Below the pieces are notes generated by a model that was not told the origin of the DNA, ran no database searches, and saw only the letters and a list, made by a program, of their open reading frames with translations. Shown here piece after piece: positions 1 through 6,012 of a stretch of DNA of 10,965 bases (the stretch's first letter is position 1; each line of letters begins with the position of its first letter). The stretch is from Candidatus Zambryskibacteria bacterium CG10_big_fil_rev_8_21_14_0_10_34_34 (lineage in GTDB: Bacteria > Patescibacteriota > Minisyncoccia > Phycocordibacterales > WO2-35-19), in NCBI GenBank assembly GCA_002771075.1, contig PCXM01000031.1:7459-18423 (forward strand), given 5' to 3'. The position numbers and the translations under genes are program-made.

Positions 1-64
1 TAAAAATTTTACTCAAACTCTCTTTTTTGTTTTTAATTCCTCCAAATTTTTTGTATTTTTTTTA
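1..64. other. AT-rich region downstream of dnaJ
   Basis: This is very A/T-rich sequence after the dnaJ stop codon. Read on the minus strand it carries a GGAGG at plus positions 41-45, which would be a Shine-Dalgarno core for a gene further left. No ATG, GTG or TTG lies at a proper distance before the window ends, so no gene is called. No convincing hairpin terminator is visible. Confidence 0.4.
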
Positions 65-1186
65 TTATAATCCTTCTTCTTTCAATTTTTGGATAGCTTC
101 GTGTGCTGATTTAGAAAGTTTTTTGGGTAAAGTTACGCGGATGTTGACTAAAATATCTCCACGACCTCTATTCTGGTTTGGCACTCCTTTATTTTTTATT
201 TGCAAGATATCGCCGGTGTTTACTCCTTCTGGTATTTTAAGTGAAGAAAGTCCGTCTAGAGTTTGGATATCTATTTTAGCTCCAAGAAGGGCGTCAGATA
301 ATTTGACTTCTAAATTCATCACTAAATCATTGCCTTCTTTATGAAATACTCTATGGGTTTTTACATGAATTTTTATATAAAGATCTCCAGGGGCTCCTCC
401 TTTGACCGCTTCTCCTGCTCCAGAAAGGCGAATCATTTCTCCATTGTCTATGCCAGCTGGGATTTTTATTTTAACTTCTTCTTCTTTTTTGAGAATACCT
501 AAACCATCACAAAAATCACATTTTTCTTTTGGAATTTTACCTTCACCGGCGCAGACTGAACATACACGAGCCATTTCAATAGAGCCAAAAATTGTTTTTT
601 TAATTTCTCTTATTTTCCCTTTACCATTGCAAGTCTCGCAAGATTTCATCTCGGTTCCTTTTTTGCCTCCAGTGCCATTACAAATGTTGCAAATTGATAT
701 TTTGTTTAAAAGAACATTTCGCTCTACTCCAAAAATAGCTTCTTCAAAAGGAAGTTCTATGTCTATGGATATGTCTCGGCCTCTTTTTGTTTTAGTTCTT
801 TGATTATTACCAAAAATATCTCCAAAAATATCTCCAAAATCAAACCCTTCGGCTGAAAAACCTCCCCTACTATTTGCAAACCCGGAAAAATCCCAGCCCG
901 AAGCTGATCCAGCTTGTCTGGCGATGTCTTCCCAATTGCCTTGGAAACCGCCAAAACCACTTGTGCCAGAGTTAGCTCCTGCAAAGCTTTGTCCATACAT
1001 ATCGTATTGAGATCTTTTTTGGTCATCAGAAAGGACAGTGTAAGCCTCGTTTACTTCTTTGAATTTTTCTATATCACCTCCCTTTTTGTCTGGATGCAGT
1101 TTATGAGCTAGCTTCCTAAAAGCTTTTTTAACTTCATCTTTTGAAGCTTTTTTGTCTATGCCCAGTATTTGATAGTAGTCTTTCAT
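65..1186 (-). CDS. dnaJ: Chaperone protein DnaJ (Hsp40)
   Basis: Co-chaperone that delivers unfolded clients to DnaK and stimulates its ATPase in the cytoplasm. The 373-residue protein has the full type I layout. The J domain (about 1-68) has the HPD triad at residues 31-33. A Gly/Phe-rich linker (about 70-140) follows. Four zinc-finger repeats are intact (CNICNGTG, CETCNGKG, CSVCAGEG, CDFCDGLG), and the C-terminal substrate-binding beta domains are present. In the linker a perfect 12-bp tandem repeat (811-834) encodes FGDIFGDIFG. The frame stays open 12 codons further upstream, but ATG 1186 gives the family N-terminus MKDYYQILG. The upstream option overlaps the -35 box of the probable promoter, so 1186 is preferred. 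There is no Shine-Dalgarno site. dnaJ is cut off from dnaK by about 1 kb of accessory sequence, and its first 53 bases overlap the end of the DUF559 frame. Confidence 0.97.
   Translation of the reverse strand: MKDYYQILGIDKKASKDEVKKAFRKLAHKLHPDKKGGDIEKFKEVNEAYTVLSDDQKRSQYDMYGQSFAGANSGTSGFGGFQGNWEDIARQAGSASGWDFSGFANSRGGFSAEGFDFGDIFGDIFGNNQRTKTKRGRDISIDIELPFEEAIFGVERNVLLNKISICNICNGTGGKKGTEMKSCETCNGKGKIREIKKTIFGSIEMARVCSVCAGEGKIPKEKCDFCDGLGILKKEEEVKIKIPAGIDNGEMIRLSGAGEAVKGGAPGDLYIKIHVKTHRVFHKEGNDLVMNLEVKLSDALLGAKIDIQTLDGLSSLKIPEGVNTGDILQIKNKGVPNQNRGRGDILVNIRVTLPKKLSKSAHEAIQKLKEEGL
811..834. repeat. 12-bp tandem repeat in dnaJ Gly/Phe linker
   Basis: Two perfect copies of CAAAAATATCTC (811-822 and 823-834) are followed by a partial third copy. 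They encode the repeated GDIF unit of the flexible linker. In-frame expansion or contraction by slippage would change only linker length. Confidence 0.8.
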
Positions 1187-1622
1187 AAGACTTGAGTATA
1201 GCAAAAATAAGCATAATTTCAAGTAAATAACCCACCCTTCTCACTTTGTGTGGTTCCTCCCTTATTACAAGGGGGGGTAGCGAGCGTTGGACTTCTGTAA
1301 TTTTTTCTAAAACATCTGGTAAATTTTTGAGTATTTCGTTATTCCAAAATCTAATAGTGATAATTCCTTTACCTTTTAAAAAAGATTCTCTTTCTGCATC
1401 ATACTCTTTAGCACTTTTATACTGATCTCCATCTAATTCTATTGCAAGTCTAATTTTGGGGCAGAAAAAATCCAAAATGTATGGACTCACACTATATTGC
1501 CTATGAAATCTAAGGTTGCTCATCTTTTTGTCTCTAACTTCCTGCCATAAAATTGTTTCTGCTTCGGTCGGATTTTTTCTTAACTGCCGTCGTCTAAATT
1601 TTTGAAGTTGATCATTATACAT
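1134..1622 (-). CDS. DUF559 family endonuclease-like protein
   Basis: The protein belongs to the DUF559 family, which has the PD-(D/E)xK nuclease fold related to very-short-patch repair endonucleases. Its biological role is generally unknown. Visible marks are the N-terminal RKNPTEAETILWQEVR (residues 15-30), FHRQYSVSPYILDFFCP (39-55), and the core RLAIELDGDQY (58-68). Asp51, Glu62 and Asp64 are candidate metal-binding residues. The histidine often found shortly after the DG pair is Gln/Tyr here. The recognisable domain ends near residue 112. From about Ser114 to Glu135 the frame is encoded by the flanking repeat and looks like read-through. The last residues run 53 bases into dnaJ in another frame, ending on TGA, the only TGA stop among the called genes. 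The true C-terminus may be functionally irrelevant. No Shine-Dalgarno site precedes the ATG. Confidence 0.8.
   Translation of the reverse strand: MYNDQLQKFRRRQLRKNPTEAETILWQEVRDKKMSNLRFHRQYSVSPYILDFFCPKIRLAIELDGDQYKSAKEYDAERESFLKGKGIITIRFWNNEILKNLPDVLEKITEVQRSLPPLVIREEPHKVRRVGYLLEIMLIFAILKSYERLLSNTGHRQKSFKR
1195..1222 (-). promoter_or_regulatory. dnaJ promoter, near-leaderless
   Basis: On the minus strand TTGAAA (1217-1222) is followed by a 16-bp spacer and TATACT (1195-1200), a good sigma-70-type match. Only 8 nt separate the -10 box from the dnaJ ATG (1186). The predicted transcription start therefore falls on the start codon or one or two bases before it, giving a leaderless or nearly leaderless mRNA. 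The promoter lies inside the 3' end of the DUF559 reading frame. Confidence 0.6.
1224..1288 (-). repeat. DUF559-flanking inverted repeat, left copy
   Basis: Read on the minus strand, this 65-nt segment matches 1633-1697 read on the plus strand at roughly three quarters of positions. Shared blocks include GCTCGC, CCCTTGT, ATAAGGGA, CCACAC and TGGGTTATT. It contains a hairpin, CCTCCCTT (1256-1263), loop ATTAC, AAGGGGGG (1269-1276), with one G-T wobble. It encodes the odd tail of the DUF559 protein. Confidence 0.75.
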
Positions 1623-1632
1623 TTAAGTGAAA

Positions 1633-1697
1633 AATGCTCGCCCCCTTCCCTTGTTATAAGGGAAGGGCCACACGAGAGTGGGCGGGATGGGTTATTA
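1633..1697 (+). repeat. DUF559-flanking inverted repeat, right copy
   Basis: Partner of 1224-1288 in opposite orientation, so the two copies bracket the DUF559 gene. It holds a perfect 10-bp hairpin: CCCTTCCCTT (1643-1652), loop GTTAT, AAGGGAAGGG (1658-1667). In the frame equivalent to the left copy it could encode a similar peptide (PPSLVIREGPH), which suggests the repeat came from, or travels as, the end of such genes. Confidence 0.75.
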
Positions 1698-1705
1698 CCT
1701 TTTTA

Positions 1706-1733
1706 TTGATTATCTCAAAAATAAGTGTAATAT
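1706..1733 (+). promoter_or_regulatory. Possible promoter of the 109-aa gene
   Basis: TTGATT (1706-1711), a 16-bp spacer and TAATAT (1728-1733) each match the consensus boxes at four of six positions. The implied start near 1740 lies directly before the ribosome binding site, giving a leader of roughly a dozen bases. Confidence 0.35.
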
Positions 1734-1740
1734 CAAATTT

Positions 1741-1747
1741 AGGAGGT
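1741..1747 (+). promoter_or_regulatory. Strong Shine-Dalgarno site AGGAGGT
   Basis: AGGAGGT lies 5 nt before GTG 1753 and fixes that codon as the start. It is the only strong ribosome binding site placed before a called gene in the window. The other genes are preceded by A/T-only leaders or no leader. Confidence 0.75.
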
Positions 1748-1752
1748 GCACG

Positions 1753-2082
1753 GTGCTTCGTTTAGAGGTGATAGAGAGTAACGAAACGGGTATCAGATTG
1801 AGGGTATCCGGCAATCCGAATGATGAGCTCGATCAATTCCATCTCTTCCAACTAATGACGTTAAAGTTTGGCGAAGCAGTTCAAGTTGAGATGGTGTGTC
1901 CGGAAGACAAGAAGCCGGTTTATGAGAATGTCCAATCGGGAAATATTTCTGGGATTGTTTTAGTTTTCCCCATGAAAACTCTTAAATTTCCCATACCACT
2001 GACGGACAAGGAACGAGTTGAACTGGCAAAATACGAAGAAAAGAAGAAACTTTCTTTCTGGAAGCTATTCATAGAAAGATAA
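1753..2082 (+). CDS. Hypothetical protein, 109 aa
   Basis: I do not recognise this protein. The GTG start is chosen because AGGAGGT lies 5 nt upstream. The frame is open back to 1678, but the earlier codons lie in the flanking repeat and the putative promoter. The protein is soluble in appearance, with no signal peptide or membrane segment. The first 85 residues alternate hydrophobic and polar positions, as in a beta-rich fold (LRLEVIESNETGIRLRVSG). The last 25 are charged and probably helical, ending KLSFWKLFIER. It is the only confident plus-strand gene, converges on dnaK, and has visibly higher GC and different codon choice than the ribosomal genes. A foreign origin is therefore plausible. 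The good start signals make it likely to be a real gene; its role is unknown. Confidence 0.65.
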   Translation: MLRLEVIESNETGIRLRVSGNPNDELDQFHLFQLMTLKFGEAVQVEMVCPEDKKPVYENVQSGNISGIVLVFPMKTLKFPIPLTDKERVELAKYEEKKKLSFWKLFIER

Positions 2083-2093
2083 AAAGTTTGAAC

Positions 2094-2108
2094 TCTCTAC
2101 TTAAGAGA
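2094..2108. repeat. Small hairpin after the 109-aa gene
   Basis: TCTCT (2094-2098), a 5-nt loop and AGAGA (2104-2108) form a weak stem, the first of several hairpins in the convergent intergenic zone. Confidence 0.4.
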
Positions 2109-2110
2109 TG

Positions 2111-2138
2111 GCCGCACCGAGCGTAAGTAAGGTGCGGC
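2111..2138 (+). terminator. Hairpin, possible terminator of the 109-aa gene
   Basis: GCCGCACC (2111-2118), a 12-nt loop and GGTGCGGC (2131-2138) form a perfect 8-bp GC-rich stem 28 nt after the stop codon. On the plus strand AATTTGTTT follows, a moderate T-rich tail. On the minus strand no T tract follows, so termination is more likely for plus-strand transcripts. Confidence 0.5.
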
Positions 2139-2142
2139 AATT

Positions 2143-2189
2143 TGTTTGGCAAAAGTGTCAAGGTTGAACCTTGACACTTTTGCCAAACA
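2143..2189. repeat. 47-nt perfect palindrome
   Basis: The arms 2143-2165 and 2167-2189 are exact reverse complements (23 bp each) around a single central G at 2166. It lies between the convergent 109-aa gene and dnaK. It has no T tract on either side, so it is not a textbook terminator. It could stop transcription from both sides by its stability alone, or be a repeated palindromic element. Confidence 0.9.
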
Positions 2190-2201
2190 TCGGATGTTTG
2201 G
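2183..2201. repeat. Overlapping palindrome that competes with the 47-nt stem
   Basis: CCAAACATC (2183-2191) and GATGTTTGG (2193-2201) are exact reverse complements around one base. The segment 2183-2189 also pairs with 2143-2149 in the 47-nt palindrome. The same bases can therefore fold to the left or to the right, giving two exclusive structures just after the dnaK stop. Confidence 0.75.
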
Positions 2202-2211
2202 GTGTTGATTT

Positions 2212-4158
2212 TTATTTGGTTTCTTCAGGTGGTTTTTGATCTTTAGTTTTTGGTTCTTCCTCCTTTTCTTCCTTCGGCTCGTTGGCTTGCTCCGCCGTAG
2301 CATCTTGCGAAGACTGGGAGCTTTCAGCGGAGGCAGTTTGATTGGGTTCAGTGGTTGGATTTTTCTGCATATACTCTCCTATTTTTTGAATTTCCTTAGA
2401 AAGATTTTCGGTAGCGGTTTTTATTGTTGCCATATCTTCTCCGTCTTTCACTTTTTTGAGTTCTTCAACTTTAGTTTCTACTCCTTTTTTTATTTCTTCA
2501 GTTATTTTCCCTTCGGCTTCTTTGAGAGCTTTTTCGGTGGTGTAAATTAGTTGTTCTGCTAAGTTTTTAACTTCTACCATTTCTTTTTTCTTGGCATCAT
2601 CTGACGCGTGAGCTTCGGCTTCTTTTTGCATTTTTTCTATTTCTTCTTTTGAAAGACCGCTAGAACCTTCTATTTTTATAGATTGTTCTTTTCCACTTGA
2701 TTTGTCTTTAGCTTTTACATTTAAAATACCGTTAGCATCTATATCAAAAGTTACTTCTATTTGTGGAACACCACGTGGAGAGGGTGGAATGCCATCTAAG
2801 ACAAATCTGCCCAAACTTCGGTTATCGGCTACCAAAGGCCTTTCTCCTTGGACTACATGGATTTCAACGCTAGTTTGATTGTCTGCTGCGGTTGAAAAGA
2901 CTTGAGATTTGGAAGCTGGGATAGTGGTATTACGATCAATCAACTTTGTAGCTACGTTGCCCATAGTTTCAATACCAAGAGATAGTGGGATAACATCTAA
3001 GAGTAAGATATCTTTAACATCCCCACCAATTATGCCTCCTTGAATAGCGGCACCGAGCGCCACAACTTCATCTGGGTTGATACTTTTATTTGGTTCTTTG
3101 CCAAAGAATTTTTTTACTTCCTCTATCATCTTGGGCATTCTGGTTTGACCACCAACTAGGATTACCTCCTCTATCTCATTTACTTTAAAAGGTGAAGCTT
3201 CAATAGCTCGTTTGGTAATCTTCATTGCTCTTTGGATAAATTCGTCAGTAAGTTCTTCTAATTTGGCTCTGTTTATTTTGATAAGAAGATGACGAGGACC
3301 AGAAGAATCGGAAGTAATAAAAGGAATATTAACTTCTGTGTCAGTAGCAGTTGAAAGTTCTATTTTGGCCTTCTCTGCCGCTTCATCTAGTCTTTGGAGA
3401 GCTAGCGGGTCTTTGGTAACATCAATTCCAGATTCTTTTTTGAATTCATCTGCCAACCAGTGAATGATTTTTTGGTCGATATCTTTACCGCCTAAGTGAG
3501 AGTCTCCATCGGTTGCTTTGACTTCTACAACATCATCTCCTATTTCTAATATTGATATATCAAAAGTGCCACCTCCAAAATCAAAAACAATAATTTGTTC
3601 GTTTTTCTTTTTGTTAAAACCATAAGCTAGAGCAGCCGCTGTTGGTTCGTTGATAATCCTTTTGACGTCAAGTCCAGCTATTTGTCCAGCGTCTTTGGTG
3701 GCTTTTCTTTGAGCGTCATTGAAGTAAGCTGGCACGGTAATGATGGCTTCTGTCACTTTTTCTCCTAGTTTAGTTTCGGCATCAGTTTTAAGTTTTGAAA
3801 GTATCATCGCAGAGATTTCTTCTGGCCGATAATATTTTTCATTCATTTTTACTTGAACTCCCTTGGTATTTGAGGACGAAATTTCAAAAGGGACAGCCCC
3901 TTTATCTTTTTGAACTGTTTCTTCATCAAAATTGTGACCAATAAATCTTTTGATACCAAAGACAGTATTTTTAGGATTAGTTACAGATTGTCTTCTAGCT
4001 AAAAGACCAACCAATCTTTCACCTGTTTTTGAGATAGCTACTATTGAAGGAGTGGTTCTAGACCCTTCAATGTTTTCAATTATTTTAGGATTGCCCGCTT
4101 CCATTACTGCTACGGCGCAGTTGGTGGTTCCTAAATCAATTCCAATTATTTTTGACAT
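2212..4158 (-). CDS. dnaK: Chaperone protein DnaK (Hsp70)
   Basis: ATP-driven chaperone that binds exposed hydrophobic segments of client proteins in the cytoplasm, cycling with DnaJ (ATPase stimulation) and GrpE (nucleotide exchange). At 648 residues it is full length. The N-terminus has the phosphate loop [13 protein letters not shown] (6-18). Key residues fall at Escherichia coli numbering: Lys70 (GIKRFIG), Pro143, Arg151 and Glu171 in [10 protein letters not shown]. The second phosphate motif FDFGGGTFD is at 192-200. The substrate-binding beta domain and helical lid follow. The tail after about residue 605 is a disordered Ser/Glu/Lys stretch ending PPEETK. The start is ATG with an A/T-rich leader and no Shine-Dalgarno site. 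grpE ends 114 nt upstream, and a TATAAT box in that gap suggests its own promoter. No CIRCE operator was seen. Confidence 0.98.
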   Translation of the reverse strand: MSKIIGIDLGTTNCAVAVMEAGNPKIIENIEGSRTTPSIVAISKTGERLVGLLARRQSVTNPKNTVFGIKRFIGHNFDEETVQKDKGAVPFEISSSNTKGVQVKMNEKYYRPEEISAMILSKLKTDAETKLGEKVTEAIITVPAYFNDAQRKATKDAGQIAGLDVKRIINEPTAAALAYGFNKKKNEQIIVFDFGGGTFDISILEIGDDVVEVKATDGDSHLGGKDIDQKIIHWLADEFKKESGIDVTKDPLALQRLDEAAEKAKIELSTATDTEVNIPFITSDSSGPRHLLIKINRAKLEELTDEFIQRAMKITKRAIEASPFKVNEIEEVILVGGQTRMPKMIEEVKKFFGKEPNKSINPDEVVALGAAIQGGIIGGDVKDILLLDVIPLSLGIETMGNVATKLIDRNTTIPASKSQVFSTAADNQTSVEIHVVQGERPLVADNRSLGRFVLDGIPPSPRGVPQIEVTFDIDANGILNVKAKDKSSGKEQSIKIEGSSGLSKEEIEKMQKEAEAHASDDAKKKEMVEVKNLAEQLIYTTEKALKEAEGKITEEIKKGVETKVEELKKVKDGEDMATIKTATENLSKEIQKIGEYMQKNPTTEPNQTASAESSQSSQDATAEQANEPKEEKEEEPKTKDQKPPEETK

Positions 4159-4206
4159 AGTAGATTTTAGTTAATTTATAATAATTTTTTTAAAAATATA
4201 TAAATG

Positions 4207-4224
4207 ATACTTAAAATTAAGTAT
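4207..4224. promoter_or_regulatory. Weak AT hairpin in dnaK leader
   Basis: ATACTTA (4207-4213), loop AAAT and TAAGTAT (4218-4224) form a 7-bp stem inside the expected dnaK 5' leader. It contains no GC-rich core and no ribosome binding site to mask, so a thermosensor role is not supported. It may simply be AT-rich symmetry. Confidence 0.3.
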
Positions 4225-4235
4225 TCACGACTGAA

Positions 4236-4241
4236 ATTATA
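4236..4241 (-). promoter_or_regulatory. dnaK -10 box
   Basis: A perfect TATAAT on the minus strand lies in the grpE-dnaK gap. It predicts a start near 4229 and a leader of about 70 nt. No good -35 box lies 16-18 nt upstream, so the promoter is partial. It would let dnaK be expressed independently of the ribosomal operon. Confidence 0.45.
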
Positions 4242-4272
4242 ACCTAATCTGATTATTGATGCACTTGACATA

Positions 4273-4839
4273 CTATAATTTATATTCTGCTACTTTGACT
4301 TTAGGGGCGCGGATGATTTTGTTTTGGAGTTTGTAGCCGACGCTTTCTACTTCTAATATTTTGCCATCTTCTTTTTCATTTACAATGGTAACCATTGTAA
4401 TGGCTTCGTCGCGGTTTGGGTCAAACTGTTCACCTAATGGATTGATAATAGAAACACCATGATTAGCTAAAACATTTATAAGTTGAGAATGAATGTATTC
4501 TACCCCCCGCCTCCAATTTTCATCTACTTTTTCCCAGGCCTCTTTATTTTTAAAAGCTGAATCAAATGAGTCAAGGACGGAAATAAGTTCGGTCGCGATA
4601 TCTTCTTTGGCAAATTTGGTATACTCCTTTTTTTCTTCATCTAGTCTTTTGCGTAAGTTTATGCTGTCGGCTCTTTCTTTTTGCCAACCAATCAAATATT
4701 CCCGGTTTTGGTCTTCCAGTTTTTTGATTTTTTCTCGCAGTTTTTTGACTAAAAAAGTTGGATTGCTCTCTCCCTCTTCATTATCAAAAATCACATCTTC
4801 AGTTTCTTCTGAATTATATTTTTTATTTTTATCTTGCAT
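4273..4839 (-). CDS. grpE: Nucleotide exchange factor GrpE
   Basis: Releases ADP from DnaK so that client proteins can be freed. It is 188 residues, a normal length. An acidic N-terminal tail (1-28) leads into a long Lys/Glu-rich helix (about 29-75) expected to form the dimeric coiled coil. A helical bundle follows. The C-terminal beta domain carries GEQFDPNRDEAI (136-147) and GYKLQNKIIRAPKVKV (168-183), the family signatures. The stop is TAG. The gene begins 6 nt after the rpsI stop, so it reads as the last gene of the ribosomal protein operon. dnaK follows after 114 nt. A GGAG 17 nt before the ATG is too far away to count as a normal ribosome binding site. Confidence 0.96.
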   Translation of the reverse strand: MQDKNKKYNSEETEDVIFDNEEGESNPTFLVKKLREKIKKLEDQNREYLIGWQKERADSINLRKRLDEEKKEYTKFAKEDIATELISVLDSFDSAFKNKEAWEKVDENWRRGVEYIHSQLINVLANHGVSIINPLGEQFDPNRDEAITMVTIVNEKEDGKILEVESVGYKLQNKIIRAPKVKVAEYKL

Positions 4840-4845
4840 ATTAAA

Positions 4846-5274
4846 TTATCTCTTGCTCCATTGAGCAGATTTTCTGGCTTTCTTGAGGCCAAATTTACGA
4901 CGTTCTTTAGCTCGGGGGTCGCGTTTCAAAAAGCCGGCTACTTTTAATTTTGGTTTTAAATTTTCGTCTATTTTTACGAAAACTCTGGAGATGCCGTGTC
5001 TGACTGCTTCTGCTTGAGAATGAACACCGCCACCTCTGATATGTACAGAAACATCAAAAGTCCCTATTTTTACTTTATTTATAGCTTCTTCTACTATTTT
5101 ACGAAGTTCTTCAGTTGGAAAATATGCCGCCAAATCTCGGTCATTTATTTTGAAAGTGTTTTTTGAAGCGGGAATAAGACGCACTCTAGCAATAGAGGTT
5201 TTCCTTCGGCCGACCGCTTCAACATATCGGTCTTTAGATACTTTTGTTTTTATTGTTTTTTCTGTAGTAGTCAT
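4846..5274 (-). CDS. rpsI: 30S ribosomal protein S9
   Basis: Small-subunit head protein whose basic C-terminal tail reaches the decoding-site tRNA. It is 142 residues from ATG 5274. A GTG at 5283 would add three residues but overlap rplM by 8 nt, and neither start has a Shine-Dalgarno site. Visible signatures are GRRKTSIARVRL (about 22-33), the GGG-x3-QAEAVRHGISR block (about 81-97) and the universal C-terminus KKARKSAQWSKR ending in Ser-Lys-Arg. It follows rplM after one base, the classic L13-S9 pair, and precedes grpE by 6 nt. Confidence 0.97.
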   Translation of the reverse strand: MTTTEKTIKTKVSKDRYVEAVGRRKTSIARVRLIPASKNTFKINDRDLAAYFPTEELRKIVEEAINKVKIGTFDVSVHIRGGGVHSQAEAVRHGISRVFVKIDENLKPKLKVAGFLKRDPRAKERRKFGLKKARKSAQWSKR

Positions 5275-5275
5275 T

Positions 5276-5623
5276 TTATTCACTAATTATTAAATTTTTC
5301 ATCATCCTGTCTCTCAACTTATTTTTTGGTAACATTCCTTTTATGGCTATTCTTAAAACTTCTTTCATACCCTTGTCTGCCACTACTTTTTTCATAGGTC
5401 TTTCTTTTAAACCACTAGGATAACCGGAATAATTTTTATAAACTTCATTATCCATTTTTTTGCTGGTGACAGAAATCTTTCCAGCGTTCGTTACTTTTAC
5501 TTTAATGTTTGGTATAGCGTTGCGAGCAAAATCAGGACGGTTTTTACCCATCAAGAGAATAGCAATCTCACTTGCCAATCTACCTATTTTTTTGCCAGTT
5601 GCCTCTATTGTTGTGTGTTCCAT
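5276..5623 (-). CDS. rplM: 50S ribosomal protein L13
   Basis: Early-assembling large-subunit protein. At 115 residues it is clearly shorter than the roughly 142 of Escherichia coli. It lacks most of the N-terminal extension before DATGK and the C-terminal tail after the last helix. The core is present: EATGKKIGRLASEIA (7-21), YSGYPSGLK (65-73) and the signature IKGMLPKNKLRDRMMKNL (94-111). Trimming of ribosomal proteins at both ends is common in CPR bacteria. It starts 4 nt after rplQ and is followed by rpsI after one base. Confidence 0.96.
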   Translation of the reverse strand: MEHTTIEATGKKIGRLASEIAILLMGKNRPDFARNAIPNIKVKVTNAGKISVTSKKMDNEVYKNYSGYPSGLKERPMKKVVADKGMKEVLRIAIKGMLPKNKLRDRMMKNLIISE

Positions 5624-5627
5624 AATT

Positions 5628-5978
5628 TTATTTTACAAAGGATATAATAGCCATTTTACTACCATCTGAAAGCCTTGTTTTTGATTTGGTAATTCTGGTA
5701 AAACCACCTTTTCTGTTTTCATATTCTTTAGTTAGAGTATCAACAACTATTTTTGTTGCTTTCGGTCCAATGATAGCTGTTATTGCTCTTCTAGCCGCTA
5801 CGGTCTGTAATTTGCCTTTTGTGATAAGTTTTTCAGCAAATGGTCTTAATTCTTTGGCTTTAGCTTCGGTGGTTTCTATTTTTTTATACAACACTAAAGA
5901 ACGAGCAAGAGAATTTATTAAAGCTTTTCTTACTTTGCGAACTCTTCCGAATTTTCTGTTTACATTGTGATGTCTCAT
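5628..5978 (-). CDS. rplQ: 50S ribosomal protein L17
   Basis: Large-subunit protein near the peptide exit tunnel. It is 116 residues, close to the compact form of the family. The N-terminus MRHHNVNRKFGRVRKVRKAL and the central KIETTEAKAKELRPFAEKLIT are typical. The C-terminal segment GGFTRITKSKTRLSDGSKMA matches the expected GG(Y/F)TRI motif. It lies 34 nt after rpoA in the usual rpoA-rplQ order. The leader before ATG is entirely A/T. Confidence 0.97.
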   Translation of the reverse strand: MRHHNVNRKFGRVRKVRKALINSLARSLVLYKKIETTEAKAKELRPFAEKLITKGKLQTVAARRAITAIIGPKATKIVVDTLTKEYENRKGGFTRITKSKTRLSDGSKMAIISFVK

Positions 5979-6012
5979 AATAAATTTAAAATTTAAAAAT
6001 AAAAATGGAAAA

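Larger units (their letters stand above)
1224..1697. mobile_element. Putative small element: DUF559 gene between inverted repeats
   Basis: A 474-bp unit consists of one endonuclease-like gene with 65-nt imperfect inverted repeats at both ends, each holding a short hairpin. It sits between genes that normally adjoin (dnaK and dnaJ). No target-site duplication was found at the repeat edges, and no transposase is present. Mobility is inferred from the architecture only. Confidence 0.4.

Noticed and set aside
1..64. GGAGG on the minus strand at 41-45 as the ribosome binding site of a gene leaving the window
   Set aside because: No ATG, GTG or TTG lies at a suitable distance before the edge. An ATT-start frame exists but begins one base after the GGAGG, which is too close.
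763..1026. Second minus-strand frame overlapping the dnaJ Gly/Phe region
   Set aside because: dnaJ is intact in its own frame through this segment. The alternative frame has no start signals and no family resemblance.
1678..1752. Upstream start (ATG/GTG region from 1678) for the 109-aa gene
   Set aside because: These 25 codons lie in the flanking repeat and putative promoter. AGGAGGT points to GTG 1753.
2236..2550. Plus-strand hydrophobic frame opposite the dnaK tail
   Set aside because: The Phe/Leu-rich product is the complement of the Lys/Glu-rich DnaK C-terminus. It has no start signals.
4159..4272. CIRCE operator for HrcA upstream of dnaK
   Set aside because: The TTAGCACTC-N9-GAGTGCTAA pattern is absent. 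Only a weak AT-rich inverted repeat is present.
4265..4280. TTGACA followed closely by TATAAT on the plus strand after grpE
   Set aside because: The two boxes are only 3 bp apart, which is incompatible with a sigma-70 promoter, and no plus-strand gene follows. It overlaps the end of grpE by chance.
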